From contig NZ_AP025281.1 of NCBI RefSeq assembly GCF_024347195.1, forward strand, positions 3,906,001-3,970,000: a stretch of 64,000 nucleotides of DNA, given 5' to 3'. The translations under genes were made by a program, and so were the position numbers. A model generated the notes under the pieces. The model saw only the letters and a program-made list of their open reading frames with translations. It ran no database searches and was not told the origin of the DNA. The DNA comes from Aliamphritea hakodatensis (GTDB lineage: Bacteria > Pseudomonadota > Gammaproteobacteria > Pseudomonadales > Balneatricaceae). Positions within the stretch are counted from its first letter, which is position 1; each line of letters opens with the position of its first letter. Of the stretch, positions 24,690-33,290 are shown piece after piece.

Positions 24690-25237
24690 GAGACCTCCTG
24701 TATTATTTTTATTCGTCGTACAGTGATCATTTGCCTGGCTTAAGACAGCACTCCTGTAACGCTCTGTAACAACCAATGCCGTTACAGGGCCATCTGAAAG
24801 CCCCCAAAACAAACTGTCGTAAACAGACTAAACCGCCCCGCCATATAATTAAAATCAATACTTTCAATGCCTTCATTTATGTTGCAAATGACATTTTTCA
24901 GCTATAAAAAATGCTGTAAATTAAACAAAGATTAAAATTAAATTCTTTATAAACAAAAGATTAGAATACACACAGACATTCAGAGACAGGCAAAAACCTG
25001 CACATTTAAAGACAGAGCAGAATCGGAGATACGCGGACTGAAAAGCACACCAAAAACGACATCCACACACGAAAACATGTCTCAGAGACACACGGCAGGA
25101 GATGTTTACTGGCGCAGGAACGGCCGGAAAGCGCGATGCGCTCAGTAAAGAAAGTTGGAAGAAATGAATCAGGTCGCAGTGAACAGACACCACGACCTGA
25201 GAGGTTTAGAACAGGTCAGAACCGCAAGGTGCGTTCA
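24690..25237. other. Long non-coding gap between creatinase and dctP
   Basis: 548 bases. AT-rich promoter-like sequence (about 24890-24960) upstream of dctP and purine-rich sequence closer to the creatinase. GACCTG (25194-25199) and CAGGTC (25212-25217) could form a weak hairpin after the creatinase stop. A small open frame here on the minus strand looks like chance. Confidence 0.6.
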
Positions 25238-26449
25238 TTAACCTTTAATAATGTTATGTTCAGGACCAAACGGGAAGCGGGTAATATTTTCAGCAGCCGT
25301 TTCCCCCACAACCAGAATATCGTGTTCGCGGTAGCCACCGGCACCGGCCAGGCCTTCCGGCAGCATCAGCATAGGTTCCATTGAAACGACCATGCCAGGC
25401 TCCAGAACAGTGTCCACATCTTCACGCAGTTCCAGACCGGCTTCCCGGCCATAGTAATGGCTCAGAGTACCGAAGGAGTGTCCATAGCCGAATGAACGGT
25501 ACTGCAGTACATCATGTTCCAGGAAGATTTCATTCAGCTCCGCAACGATATCGCAGCAACGGGCGCCAGGCTTGATCAGCTCAAGGCCGCGGCGGTGAAC
25601 CTTACAGTTAATTTCCCACAGTTCCAGATGACGGTCCGACGCATATTCAGCGAACAGAGTACGCTCAAGCGCGGTGTAGTAACCGGCGATCATCGGGAAG
25701 GTATTCAGGCTGAGAATGTCGCCGGCTTCTACTTTACGGCTGGTAACCGGGTTATGCGCACCGTCAGTGTTAATGCCGGACTGGAACCACACCCAGGTAT
25801 CCATTAATTCACCATGAGGATAAGTACCGGCAATTTCACGCACCATCGCCTGCACACCTGCCAGCGCGATTTCATATTCAGGCACGCCGACTGCAATCGC
25901 ATCACGGATCGCAGCACCACCCACATCAGCAACCCGGGCGCCCTGTTTGATCAGCGCAATTTCCTCCGGGGATTTAATCAGCCGCATCTCCATCGTCGGC
26001 ACACCGATATCCACAAACGATGCTTCCGGCAGAATGGCTTTCATCTTCTCCAGATTCTGCAGTGGCATATGATCATATTCGATACCGACTTTACCGCCGT
26101 CTTTAATCAGCTGCTTAACGGCATAGAAGAAGTTATCTTTATGCCAGTCGGTATAAACAACGTTCTCACCCAGTAAGTTACGGCGGTAAGGCTGCCCGGC
26201 ATCAATATTGGCCGTCACGGTCGTAAAATCGTCCTGCGTTACAACCAGACCATAATCGCGGCCAAAACGGCAGTAAACGAAATCGCTGTAATAATTAATA
26301 TTGTGATATGAAGTAAACAACACAGCATCAATGTCATTTGCTGCCATATGCTGACGCAGTTTCTGCAAGCGGGCGTTCATTTCTTCCATAGAAAAGGTTG
26401 GCCGAACCTTGTCACCATTTGGAATTGGCAATGTATGCGGCATCTGCAT
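25238..26449 (-). CDS. Creatinase (creatine amidinohydrolase)
   Basis: 403 aa, the same length as the Pseudomonas putida enzyme. Creatine is hydrolysed to sarcosine and urea in the cytoplasm (EC 3.5.3.3). It has the pita-bread fold of M24 peptidases. The catalytic His232 (TDGAHNPVT), Glu262 (TALERTLF) and Glu358 (SMEPM) fall at exactly the numbers known for P. putida. Long stretches such as FTSYHNINYYSDF and FGYGHSFGTLSHYYGREAGL match the creatinase type rather than generic Xaa-Pro peptidases. CCTGT-AC-ACAGG at 26479-26490 and a TTATGTCAT/ATGACATAA inverted pair (26468 and 26549) are possible operators upstream. Downstream is the TRAP operon, which may import creatine. No sarcosine oxidase or urease lies in the window. 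Confidence 0.93.
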   Translation of the reverse strand: MQMPHTLPIPNGDKVRPTFSMEEMNARLQKLRQHMAANDIDAVLFTSYHNINYYSDFVYCRFGRDYGLVVTQDDFTTVTANIDAGQPYRRNLLGENVVYTDWHKDNFFYAVKQLIKDGGKVGIEYDHMPLQNLEKMKAILPEASFVDIGVPTMEMRLIKSPEEIALIKQGARVADVGGAAIRDAIAVGVPEYEIALAGVQAMVREIAGTYPHGELMDTWVWFQSGINTDGAHNPVTSRKVEAGDILSLNTFPMIAGYYTALERTLFAEYASDRHLELWEINCKVHRRGLELIKPGARCCDIVAELNEIFLEHDVLQYRSFGYGHSFGTLSHYYGREAGLELREDVDTVLEPGMVVSMEPMLMLPEGLAGAGGYREHDILVVGETAAENITRFPFGPEHNIIKG

Positions 26450-26719
26450 GCTTAAGTCCTCTTATTCTTATGTCATTACCTGTACACAGGTTTGTTCTGA
26501 AAAATTAAAGAGTAACTATTCGTTACTGCGTCAAGACTATGCGCGGGAATGACATAACAGAAGTTAATAGTTTTAATGAATACATTTACAATGCAAATAC
26601 CGATATTCGGGATTATAACTTTATCCCTGATCGCCGCTGCCTGTCTGACATTGCCTGATCATGTCCGCTCAGCGATACTGAAGTTAACTGATTAGCGATT
26701 ACCCCTGAGAAATCCTGTT

Positions 26720-27163
26720 ATGAACATACGGCCTATGCACATCAGTGAAGTAAACTATGCATCCGAGCTGATTATGGCGGCTTTTTTTGACACGGTTGCC
26801 CATACCCTGCCCCGCCATGGAATTGAAAGCTTCAGGGACATCGTATCGGCAGACTCACTGCGGCAATATCAGCAAGACGGTGCGTTAGTACTGGTGGCAG
26901 AAGAAGAACATCAGGTTATCGGTCTGGGTGCCATCCGGGCAGGCCGGCATATTGGTCTGCTCTTTGTTGAACCTCAGTTTCAGCGCCGGGGAATCGGCAA
27001 GGCACTGATCAAAGCGTTACTCGATCACCGTGAAGCGGATACCGTCACCGTCAGGGCATCGGTTCCGTCCATACCGGCTTACGAACACTATGGCTTTCAT
27101 ATCTCGGGGCAGTTAGAAGAAAGTGCAGGCATTATTTCCCAGCCCATGCAGCGTGATTTCTGA
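26720..27163 (+). CDS. GNAT-family N-acetyltransferase
   Basis: 147 aa. The acetyl-CoA site is visible in GLLFVEPQFQRRGIGKALIKALL (motif QRRGIGKAL, about residue 92), and IPAYEHYGF is the usual C-terminal motif B. The target amine is unknown. It is followed 45 bases later by a second GNAT gene in the same direction, probably one transcript. Confidence 0.85.
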   Translation: MNIRPMHISEVNYASELIMAAFFDTVAHTLPRHGIESFRDIVSADSLRQYQQDGALVLVAEEEHQVIGLGAIRAGRHIGLLFVEPQFQRRGIGKALIKALLDHREADTVTVRASVPSIPAYEHYGFHISGQLEESAGIISQPMQRDF

Positions 27164-27208
27164 GTCACTGACCGTCATTCGGCTTAAAGGAAGAAGTTGA
27201 GAGAATCC

Positions 27209-27628
27209 ATGAACATCCGAACTTTCCGCACATCTGATCAGCTGTCAGTGATTCAGCTGTGGACCGACTGTGGTCTGGTGAAGCCCCAGAACAATCCGGG
27301 TAAAGATATCCTTCGCAAGCTCAGCATACAGCCTGAACTGTTTCTGGTTGGCTGCGACCCTGAGGGCAATATTATTGCCAGCATTATGGCGGGCTATGAG
27401 GGCCACCGTGGCTGGATAAACTATCTGGCGGTGCACCCTTCCCAGCAGCGCAGGGGATACGCCCGACAATTAATGCAGGACGCTGAAGACCGGCTAATGC
27501 AGCTTGGCTGTCCAAAAATCAACCTGCAGATCAGGGACACTAACCGTGACGTTATCGCGTTTTACCGTGCCATCGGCTATCTGCAAGATCCGGTTATCAG
27601 CCTGGGCAAACGGCTGGAGCATGATTAA
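27209..27628 (+). CDS. GNAT-family N-acetyltransferase (YpeA-like)
   Basis: 139 aa. The layout matches the YpeA type: IRTFRTSDQLSVIQLWTDCG at the start, NPGKDILRKL, then AVHPSQQRRGYARQLM for acetyl-CoA binding and INLQIRDTNRDVIAFYRAIGY. The ATG at 27209 with GAGAG upstream is preferred over an in-frame TTG at 27197. Target unknown. It converges on the membrane-anchored protein gene ending at 27636. Confidence 0.85.
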   Translation: MNIRTFRTSDQLSVIQLWTDCGLVKPQNNPGKDILRKLSIQPELFLVGCDPEGNIIASIMAGYEGHRGWINYLAVHPSQQRRGYARQLMQDAEDRLMQLGCPKINLQIRDTNRDVIAFYRAIGYLQDPVISLGKRLEHD

Positions 27629-27635
27629 CAGCCTT

Positions 27636-28169
27636 TCAACCATCAATGCTGAATAATTTTGAACGGCCATCCCGTACCGATACACTGAAATACTGCTCGG
27701 CACGTTCGCAGTAGAGCGTAATTTCCCAGGGTTTGTCGATATCCCCTTCAACCGGCACGGTAAAACCATCGACAATAAAGTACCGCTGCCAGTCATCCGG
27801 CAGCGTTTCCTGAAACCAGGTCTGCCATCCCTGGGCGACACCTTCCTGCGCATAAGGCAGTAACAGACTCAGATTGCCGAGAAAGCGTTTACTGAATGCA
27901 ATTTCAGCGGCAGACGGATAGGCATCCGGGATCAGCTGGTAATTATCCTCCGCCACCACACTGACCACACCATCAGCCAGACCGGACACCACATCCTGCT
28001 CCGCTTCCCAGCGGGTGTGTTCCCCCTGAGGCAGAAGAAACAGGCGGGTAAAATATTCGTGCTCCGCGTTGGTGATCCTGCCAACAGAGCGGCCGCGGTT
28101 AAAGATAGCCAGAACAAACCCCGCCCCCATCGCAATCACGAGTAAAATCATCAGAAAGTCTGCATTCAT
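27636..28169 (-). CDS. Membrane-anchored protein of unknown function
   Basis: 177 aa. One N-terminal membrane helix (about residues 5-22) and a soluble remainder with no motif that I recognise. The ATG at 28169 has GGAG upstream; the longer frame to 28193 has none. The next leftward gene upstream, the amine oxidase, ends 126 bases away, so it may stand alone. Confidence 0.65.
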   Translation of the reverse strand: MNADFLMILLVIAMGAGFVLAIFNRGRSVGRITNAEHEYFTRLFLLPQGEHTRWEAEQDVVSGLADGVVSVVAEDNYQLIPDAYPSAAEIAFSKRFLGNLSLLLPYAQEGVAQGWQTWFQETLPDDWQRYFIVDGFTVPVEGDIDKPWEITLYCERAEQYFSVSVRDGRSKLFSIDG

Positions 28170-28295
28170 ATACGCGCTCCGTGTAGCCTGCATTCATCAC
28201 AACGATGTCCTGCTCTACACAGTAGCCCATCAACTTCCTTCCTGCAGAGAGCCCAGCTAGGTCTGCTCCCCAAAAACACCAGTAAAATCGATAAC

Positions 28296-29390
28296 TTAGT
28301 TAACCAGCCCCAGCGCTCTGAGGTGCGTCAGTCCAGCATCAGCTGCCTCCAGCGCCCCTTCCAGCAAGCCGCCTGACTGATGCGCCATCTCCGTCGCGGT
28401 GAACAGCAGCCCCTGCGAGGACAGTCTTTTCAGGCTGTCCGGCAAGCCGTATTGTGGATGGCCACTCAGGCTTTCTGCCCAGTCTTCAGCAGTAGCGGTA
28501 TACGGTTGTGCTGACCAGTCCCTGAAGCTGATGCTGAGAGGATTCGCCGCCTGCCGGCCAAACAACCTAACTAATTGCCCGGTCACCTGCTGCTGCAGTG
28601 CTTCACTTTCAGTGTCACGGGGCAGTTGCTGAAGAAAACCGAATAACGCCCCCGCCGATGCGCCCGGTAATGAGGCATCATGAATTTCCTGTAATGGTCC
28701 GGCCCGGCTGATTGCGTCTCCGGACAGGTTCATCTCCCGCCAGAACGGCGTTTCATATTCAGCAATTACCTTAGTAAAACGCCCCATCCAGGTGGGAATT
28801 GCCTGCAAACTTTGCAGAGCATGCGCCGCAAGCGGCGGCTCAAACTGCACGGTTTTGGCAATTACCCGGGGCGAAACCGCCAGCACCACCGCTTTCGCTT
28901 TTAACAACTGTTGCTCGCCGGCACGGTTCAGCGTCAGTTGCCAGCAATACGCTTCACCGGGCAGGTGACGAACCTTACTCAGGGCAGTGGCGGACGTTAA
29001 CCTGTGGGTATCAGACCGGCTACTTAAATAACGGATCAGCGACCCCATTCCGTTTTCTACCCGTAAGGCCCCTTCCATGGTGGAAAAATTCAGCTGACGG
29101 ACGTCTCCTGGCATCTCTTCATAAACCAGATCTCCCCGGCTGTACTGGGGATAAGCATTCAGACCGGCGGCACGGAGCAGCGCCGCCATTCGTGGCTGAC
29201 CCGGCCAGAACCATGAAGGGCCAAGGTCGTATCCCTGCAAACAATCGGCCTCACCGGTACACAGAATCCGGCCGCCAACGCGTTCACGGGCTTCGAATAC
29301 CCGGAAATCCGCCCCTGCAGCCTGCAGTTCAGCCGCCAGATACAAGCCACTGATACCACCGCCAATGATGGCAATATCGGTTTGAATCAC
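28296..29390 (-). CDS. FAD-dependent amine oxidase family protein
   Basis: 364 aa, short for a flavin monoamine oxidase. The N-terminus carries the FAD dinucleotide motif IAIIGGGISGLYLAAELQ and then FEARERVGGRI; the C-terminus has TATEMAHQSGGLLEGALEA, which closes the FAD site. The substrate is presumably an amine. Its start overlaps the cupin gene stop by 4 bases (ATGA), so the two are translated together. No export signal is seen. Confidence 0.85.
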   Translation of the reverse strand: MIQTDIAIIGGGISGLYLAAELQAAGADFRVFEARERVGGRILCTGEADCLQGYDLGPSWFWPGQPRMAALLRAAGLNAYPQYSRGDLVYEEMPGDVRQLNFSTMEGALRVENGMGSLIRYLSSRSDTHRLTSATALSKVRHLPGEAYCWQLTLNRAGEQQLLKAKAVVLAVSPRVIAKTVQFEPPLAAHALQSLQAIPTWMGRFTKVIAEYETPFWREMNLSGDAISRAGPLQEIHDASLPGASAGALFGFLQQLPRDTESEALQQQVTGQLVRLFGRQAANPLSISFRDWSAQPYTATAEDWAESLSGHPQYGLPDSLKRLSSQGLLFTATEMAHQSGGLLEGALEAADAGLTHLRALGLVN

Positions 29391-30121
29391 CGGTCCGCTT
29401 TCCGGGTGGCTTCCAGGTGGGTAAAAGCAGAATCCTGCAAAACCGCTGCCGTCAGATGACCACGTTTAACCCAGAGTTTCGCCCCCTGCTCACCGGCGGT
29501 CAGCTGGGCCGTCTGACCGGCCGGTAACCGTATCCAGCCGTGGCGGCCATAACGGCCATGACAATCATCGCCGGCAGTCTCACAGGTCAGATCACCTTCC
29601 ACCACCAGCACTTCCACACCGCCTGCGGCCACCAGCTCAAAACCCGTTCCCGATTCGCAGAACTCCATCTGTACAGTTTCACGGCTGTCTTTATATAAGG
29701 GGGTCACCGTCACGCCCTGTCGCTGCGGATCCGGCAAGGCACCAATTTTATCGGTACTGATACGCGCAAATGTCCGGTCAGACAGGGAAAACTGCCCCAG
29801 CTTCACAAAAATCACACAGCCTTCAGCCGCCCCCGGCGTATGCTGTGAGGTTGGCGGGTTGCGTACATAGGTACCGGGCGGATAATCACCGTGCTCGTCC
29901 TGAAACACACCTTCAAGCACCAGAAATTCTTCGCCGCCGTGATGGATATGGGTTGAAAACGCACTGCCCGGCGCATAGCGAACAATGGATGTGGCCCGGG
30001 CACCGTCATGGCCCAGACGGTCCAGCATACAGCGGTCCACCCCCGGCATCGGTGATGCAATCCAGTCCGTGTCTTCCGGTCTGGCGCTGGCAGGCTGAGT
30101 AAAATCGGCATTCAACTGCAT
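29387..30121 (-). CDS. Double-cupin protein (ChrR-like)
   Basis: 244 aa with two cupin barrels. The first has metal ligands in HIHHGGEEFLVLEGVFQDEHG and NPPTSQHTPG, as in the C-terminal cupin of the anti-sigma factor ChrR; the second barrel (about 130-240) has fewer ligands. It lacks the N-terminal Zn anti-sigma domain of true ChrR. It is coupled to the FAD oxidase and divergent from the ECF sigma gene at 30366, which suggests a shared response to oxidants. TGAGGA lies upstream of the ATG. Confidence 0.8.
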   Translation of the reverse strand: MQLNADFTQPASARPEDTDWIASPMPGVDRCMLDRLGHDGARATSIVRYAPGSAFSTHIHHGGEEFLVLEGVFQDEHGDYPPGTYVRNPPTSQHTPGAAEGCVIFVKLGQFSLSDRTFARISTDKIGALPDPQRQGVTVTPLYKDSRETVQMEFCESGTGFELVAAGGVEVLVVEGDLTCETAGDDCHGRYGRHGWIRLPAGQTAQLTAGEQGAKLWVKRGHLTAAVLQDSAFTHLEATRKADR

Positions 30122-30270
30122 GTATATATCCTCAAGTCATATCTGCCGCTATCCTAAACATTATCGGCGCCGACGATAAGTATGCACTGTTCAGTACCCG
30201 GGTACTTTTTGGTACATCTTGCTGAAAATAAAGGTTTAGTATTTTTTATAACAAAGTTTTTCTCAAATCA

Positions 30271-30302
30271 TCGTCTTTTCAGCAAACCCTTCGTCTCTAC
30301 AT
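30271..30302 (+). promoter_or_regulatory. Repeated element in front of the ECF sigma gene (copy 1)
   Basis: 31 bases starting TCGTCTTTTCA and ending in CGTCTCTACA, with two CGTCT boxes 20 bases apart. 25 of 31 positions are identical to copy 2 at 30941-30971, with no gaps. CGTC is a common -10 core for ECF sigma factors, so this is probably an autoregulated promoter. Confidence 0.6.
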
Positions 30303-30365
30303 AGTCAGTCTGAAAATTGCATCAGGCTGCCGTGTCACCCGGCAGCCCACACTCAGGAATTGTGT

Positions 30366-30923
30366 ATGAATATAGAAACCGTCTGGAACCAGTATCAGGC
30401 CAGCCTGAAAGCCTTCCTTTATTCACGGATTAATGATCCGGCAGACGCCGATGACCTGCTGCAGGATATTCTCATCAAGAGCTACCGCAACCTCAGTTCA
30501 CTGCAGTCACAGAGCAGCATCAAAGCCTGGCTGTTTCAGATCGCCAACCGCAGCCTGATTGATTTCTACCGCCGCAAAGGCAACCGTAAAGAATTCAACG
30601 CAGAGCATCCCGATCTGGAAAACCTCTGGGAAACGGAAGACAGTCACCCGGACCAGCCTTCCATGGCAGACTGCGTTGAACCTTTCATTAAGGCCCTGCC
30701 CGAAGACAACGCCCGTTTGCTGCTGGCCATTGATATACAGGGTGAATCCCAGAAAGATTATGCCGCCAGAGAGGGCATTGCCTATTCCACCCTGAAATCC
30801 CGGGTGCAGAAATCCCGCAACCTGCTCAGGGGCTTATTCGAAGAGTGCTGTCACCTGAATCTGGACCATCAGGGCAATATCATGGAATACACCCCGAAGG
30901 GCTCTCACTGCAGAAAATGTTGA
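30366..30923 (+). CDS. sigZ: ECF sigma factor (SigZ-like)
   Basis: 185 aa. Region 2 (DPADADDLLQDILIKSYRNL) and region 4 (KDYAAREGIAYSTLKSRVQK) are both complete. The protein ends in HCRKC after a short linker and has more Cys/His before it (EECCHLN), a possible redox- or metal-sensing tail. No separate anti-sigma gene follows. I start it at the ATG at 30366 with AGGA 8 bases upstream; a TTG at 30360 is in frame. A GST gene follows in the same direction behind a copy of the sigma gene's own upstream element, so it is a likely target. Confidence 0.85.
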   Translation: MNIETVWNQYQASLKAFLYSRINDPADADDLLQDILIKSYRNLSSLQSQSSIKAWLFQIANRSLIDFYRRKGNRKEFNAEHPDLENLWETEDSHPDQPSMADCVEPFIKALPEDNARLLLAIDIQGESQKDYAAREGIAYSTLKSRVQKSRNLLRGLFEECCHLNLDHQGNIMEYTPKGSHCRKC

Positions 30924-30940
30924 GTTTTTTTCAGGCCGTA

Positions 30941-30972
30941 TCGTCTTTTCAACAACCCTTCCGTCTTAACAG
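30941..30972 (+). promoter_or_regulatory. Repeated element in front of the GST gene (copy 2)
   Basis: Near-copy of the element at 30271, placed 31-61 bases before the GST start. The spacing between its two CGTCT boxes is identical. It marks the GST gene as a probable member of the SigZ-like regulon. Confidence 0.6.
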
Positions 30973-31001
30973 GCAAACTCATTCAAGACGGAAACATTCA
31001 C

Positions 31002-31712
31002 ATGATCAAAATTGTCAGCTTCAAAATCTGCCCGTTCGTTCAGCGCGTCACCGGTTTACTGGAGGCGAAAGACATGCCTTATGAACTGGAATACATCAGC
31101 CTGAAAGACAAACCACAATGGTTTCTGGATATCTCACCCACCGGCCAGGTACCGATGCTGATTACCGAATCAGGCAAGGCACTGTTTGAGTCCGATGCGA
31201 TCATCGAATACATCGACGAAATCTCTGCCCCGGTGGAAGCTGGCCTGACACCGGAAGAGCGGGCCTTCGACCGTGCCTGGAGCTATCAGGCCAGCAAGCA
31301 CTATCTGGTTCAGTGCAGCACCATGCGCAGCGGTGATAAAGACACCCTGACTGAGCGGACTGAAAAGCTGGGTAAGGCGTTTGCCAAGGCAGAAAAGCAA
31401 CTGGGGAGCGGTGCTTTCTTTAAAGGGGACCGGCTGAGCAATGTCGACATTGCCTGGCTGCCCCTGCTGCACCGGGCAGACATTATCCGGGAACATACTG
31501 GCTATGACCTGCTGAGCGGCTACCCGAAGGTACAGGCGTGGCAGACAGCCGTTATGAAAACCGGGCTGGCGGAAGCCTCTGTCGCAGAAGACTTTGAAAC
31601 CGCATTCACAGACTTCTACCTGTCAGACCAGACCTGGCTGGGCAATCAGGGCAAGTGCCAGCCGGGCAACAACAGCGCCGATAACGCCTGCGCCAGCGGT
31701 ACCTGCTGTTAA
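31002..31712 (+). CDS. Glutathione S-transferase (omega-like) family protein
   Basis: 236 aa. The N-terminus ISFKICPFVQ-type stretch (here VSFKICPFVQRVTGLL) has a catalytic Cys in CPF, as in omega/glutaredoxin-like GSTs. SPTGQVPMLI and FESDAIIEYIDEI form the glutathione site. The C-terminal helical domain is followed by a Cys-containing end (GKCQPGNN, CASGTCC) that is not usual for the family. The ECF sigma gene lies directly upstream, with a shared promoter-like element, so it probably answers oxidative or electrophile stress. Confidence 0.87.
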   Translation: MIKIVSFKICPFVQRVTGLLEAKDMPYELEYISLKDKPQWFLDISPTGQVPMLITESGKALFESDAIIEYIDEISAPVEAGLTPEERAFDRAWSYQASKHYLVQCSTMRSGDKDTLTERTEKLGKAFAKAEKQLGSGAFFKGDRLSNVDIAWLPLLHRADIIREHTGYDLLSGYPKVQAWQTAVMKTGLAEASVAEDFETAFTDFYLSDQTWLGNQGKCQPGNNSADNACASGTCC

Positions 31713-31728
31713 TTAATATAAATAACTG

Positions 31729-31753
31729 AGAGCCTGACCTGACAGCGGGCTCT
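31729..31753 (+). terminator. Possible terminator after the GST gene
   Basis: AGAGCC (31729-31734) pairs with GGCTCT (31748-31753), 17 bases after the stop. The stem is only 6 bp with a long loop, so termination is weak or assisted. Confidence 0.4.
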
Positions 31754-31905
31754 TAGCTATTAAGTTTAAAAACCAGCGTCAGCTAATAAAAACCTGCAAG
31801 CACCTTTTTTCCTTCTGCTGATATTTTTGATTTAGGACTAAATTAATTATAAGTTACCTTAAAGTTACTATAAAAATATAAAAATGTTTAAAATGGACTT
31901 TATTA

Positions 31906-32211
31906 ATGTGCCACATTTTTGCAGGACAAAACCCTGAAAGTTATCGCTTCATAACCCGTTCAATTCGCCTTGACGGTCACTCAACAAGTGTAAAGCTGGA
32001 AGCAAAATTCTGGCTAATACTCGATAAAATAGCTCATGAACAGACGATGAGCACACCACAGTTCTTATCCTGTATATACGATGAAGCATTAACGGTTAAT
32101 AAAGATGTCCCGAACTTTGCTTCATTGCTTCGTTGCGCGTGCGTTCTCTACATGGAACAACTGGAATCGGTAATGAAAACAGTTAGCGAACAGTTTTCTC
32201 CCCCAGCCTGA
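31906..32211 (+). CDS. Ribbon-helix-helix domain protein
   Basis: 101 aa. The centre (FITRSIRLDGHSTSVKLEAK, then FWLILDKIAHEQTMST) is a ribbon-helix-helix DNA-binding domain of the RHH_4 type. The N-terminus MCHIFAGQNPESY is typical of gammaproteobacterial members. It probably acts as a dimeric regulator, with no known target. No ribosome site is evident and the surroundings are AT-rich. It opens the low-GC cassette. Confidence 0.8.
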   Translation: MCHIFAGQNPESYRFITRSIRLDGHSTSVKLEAKFWLILDKIAHEQTMSTPQFLSCIYDEALTVNKDVPNFASLLRCACVLYMEQLESVMKTVSEQFSPPA

Positions 32212-32303
32212 CTCACTTAGCTTATGTAGTACTCCAGTACCACCTCTTATCTTTTTAAAGATTTAACCTGTACTCCGACACACGAAGAAAGGTTAAATTT
32301 TTA

Positions 32304-32699
32304 ATGGCAAAAGCAATTCACACTATGATCCGGGTATTCGATTTAAATCGGGCCATATCATTTTATAAACAGGCTCTTAGCCTGGATATAGCAGACCAGT
32401 TCGACTTTGAAAACTTTTCGCTGGTCTATCTTCGAAACGAAGAAAACGATTTCGAACTGGAACTAACCCATAATCATAATCAGCCTGAACCTTACACCCA
32501 TGGAACCGGATATGGACATCTGGCGTTCTGCGTCGAAGATGTTTACGCCACACATGCGCAGTTAACAGCCAATAAATTTGAGCCTGCCGCTGTTAAAGAA
32601 TTCTATGTAGACAATATTCTGATGGCGCGCTTCTTCTTTCTTACCGATCCCGATGGCTACAAAATTGAGTTTCTCGAAAAACAGGGACGCTACAAGTAA
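32304..32699 (+). CDS. VOC family protein (glyoxalase I-like)
   Basis: 131 aa, one pair of betaalphabetabetabeta modules. Putative metal ligands: His in AIHTMIRV, Glu in DFELELTHN, His in GYGHLAFCV and Glu in YKIEFLEK, the arrangement of lactoylglutathione lyase. The glyoxalase function fits but short VOC proteins vary widely. AGAAAGG lies upstream of the ATG. It precedes the exported subunit and the GMC oxidoreductase gene by 48 bases and is likely in their operon. Confidence 0.8.
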   Translation: MAKAIHTMIRVFDLNRAISFYKQALSLDIADQFDFENFSLVYLRNEENDFELELTHNHNQPEPYTHGTGYGHLAFCVEDVYATHAQLTANKFEPAAVKEFYVDNILMARFFFLTDPDGYKIEFLEKQGRYK

Positions 32700-32747
32700 T
32701 GATATTACTGAACTCATAAGATAATTTAAAAAATATTGGAGTATCAA

Positions 32748-33272
32748 ATGCTAATAAAAAACTCAAACCGAAGATACTTTATTAAACTCAGCGGAGTAAC
32801 GGTAGCAAGTACTGCTGCATTATTATTTTCAGGACTCACTCTCAGAGAAAATGCCTGGGCTACATCACCGGATAAAATTGATAAACATACCAAAAAATCA
32901 CTATCTCAACTTAGTCGGATACTTTACCCACACCAGACTATACCGGACAAATATTATGATGCCTGTATAGATACTCTGGATAATAAAATCAGTAATAACA
33001 AAAGCCTTCTTAACTTATTAGCCAATGGAGTGATGACGTTAGATTCCGCTTTCAACACCCCTTTTACTGAACTCAGTTCAGAACAACAACTAAAGGCAGT
33101 AGAGAAAATACAGGGAACACCTTTCTTTAACACGATAAGAAGCCATGTAGTTTTTTCCTTATATAACAATCCCGAAGTTTGGCCACTTTTTGGTTATCAG
33201 GGTCCTTCGTTTCCTTTTGGCGGATATTTAGACCGTGGCTTCAACGACATCAGCTGGCTGCCCACTAACTGA
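32748..33272 (+). CDS. Twin-arginine exported small subunit (gluconate 2-dehydrogenase subunit 3-like)
   Basis: 174 aa. The N-terminus NRRYFIKLSGVTVASTAALL is a twin-arginine type signal. The mature part (LSQLSRILYPHQTIPDKYYD, FPFGGYLDRGF) resembles the small partner subunits of periplasmic GMC dehydrogenases. The start is the ATG at 32748; a TTG 12 bases earlier overlaps the GGAG ribosome site and is rejected. It lies 18 bases before the GMC gene, which lacks its own signal, so the pair would be exported together. Very AT-rich. Confidence 0.75.
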   Translation: MLIKNSNRRYFIKLSGVTVASTAALLFSGLTLRENAWATSPDKIDKHTKKSLSQLSRILYPHQTIPDKYYDACIDTLDNKISNNKSLLNLLANGVMTLDSAFNTPFTELSSEQQLKAVEKIQGTPFFNTIRSHVVFSLYNNPEVWPLFGYQGPSFPFGGYLDRGFNDISWLPTN

Positions 33273-33290
33273 AAGCCAAGGATAATAACA

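Noticed and set aside
24921..25193. Small Cys-rich open frame on the minus strand
   Set aside because: No ribosome site, no homology that I recognise, low-complexity sequence; likely chance.
25238..26449. Xaa-Pro aminopeptidase
   Set aside because: Length, catalytic numbering and long sequence stretches point to creatinase rather than to a peptidase of the same fold.
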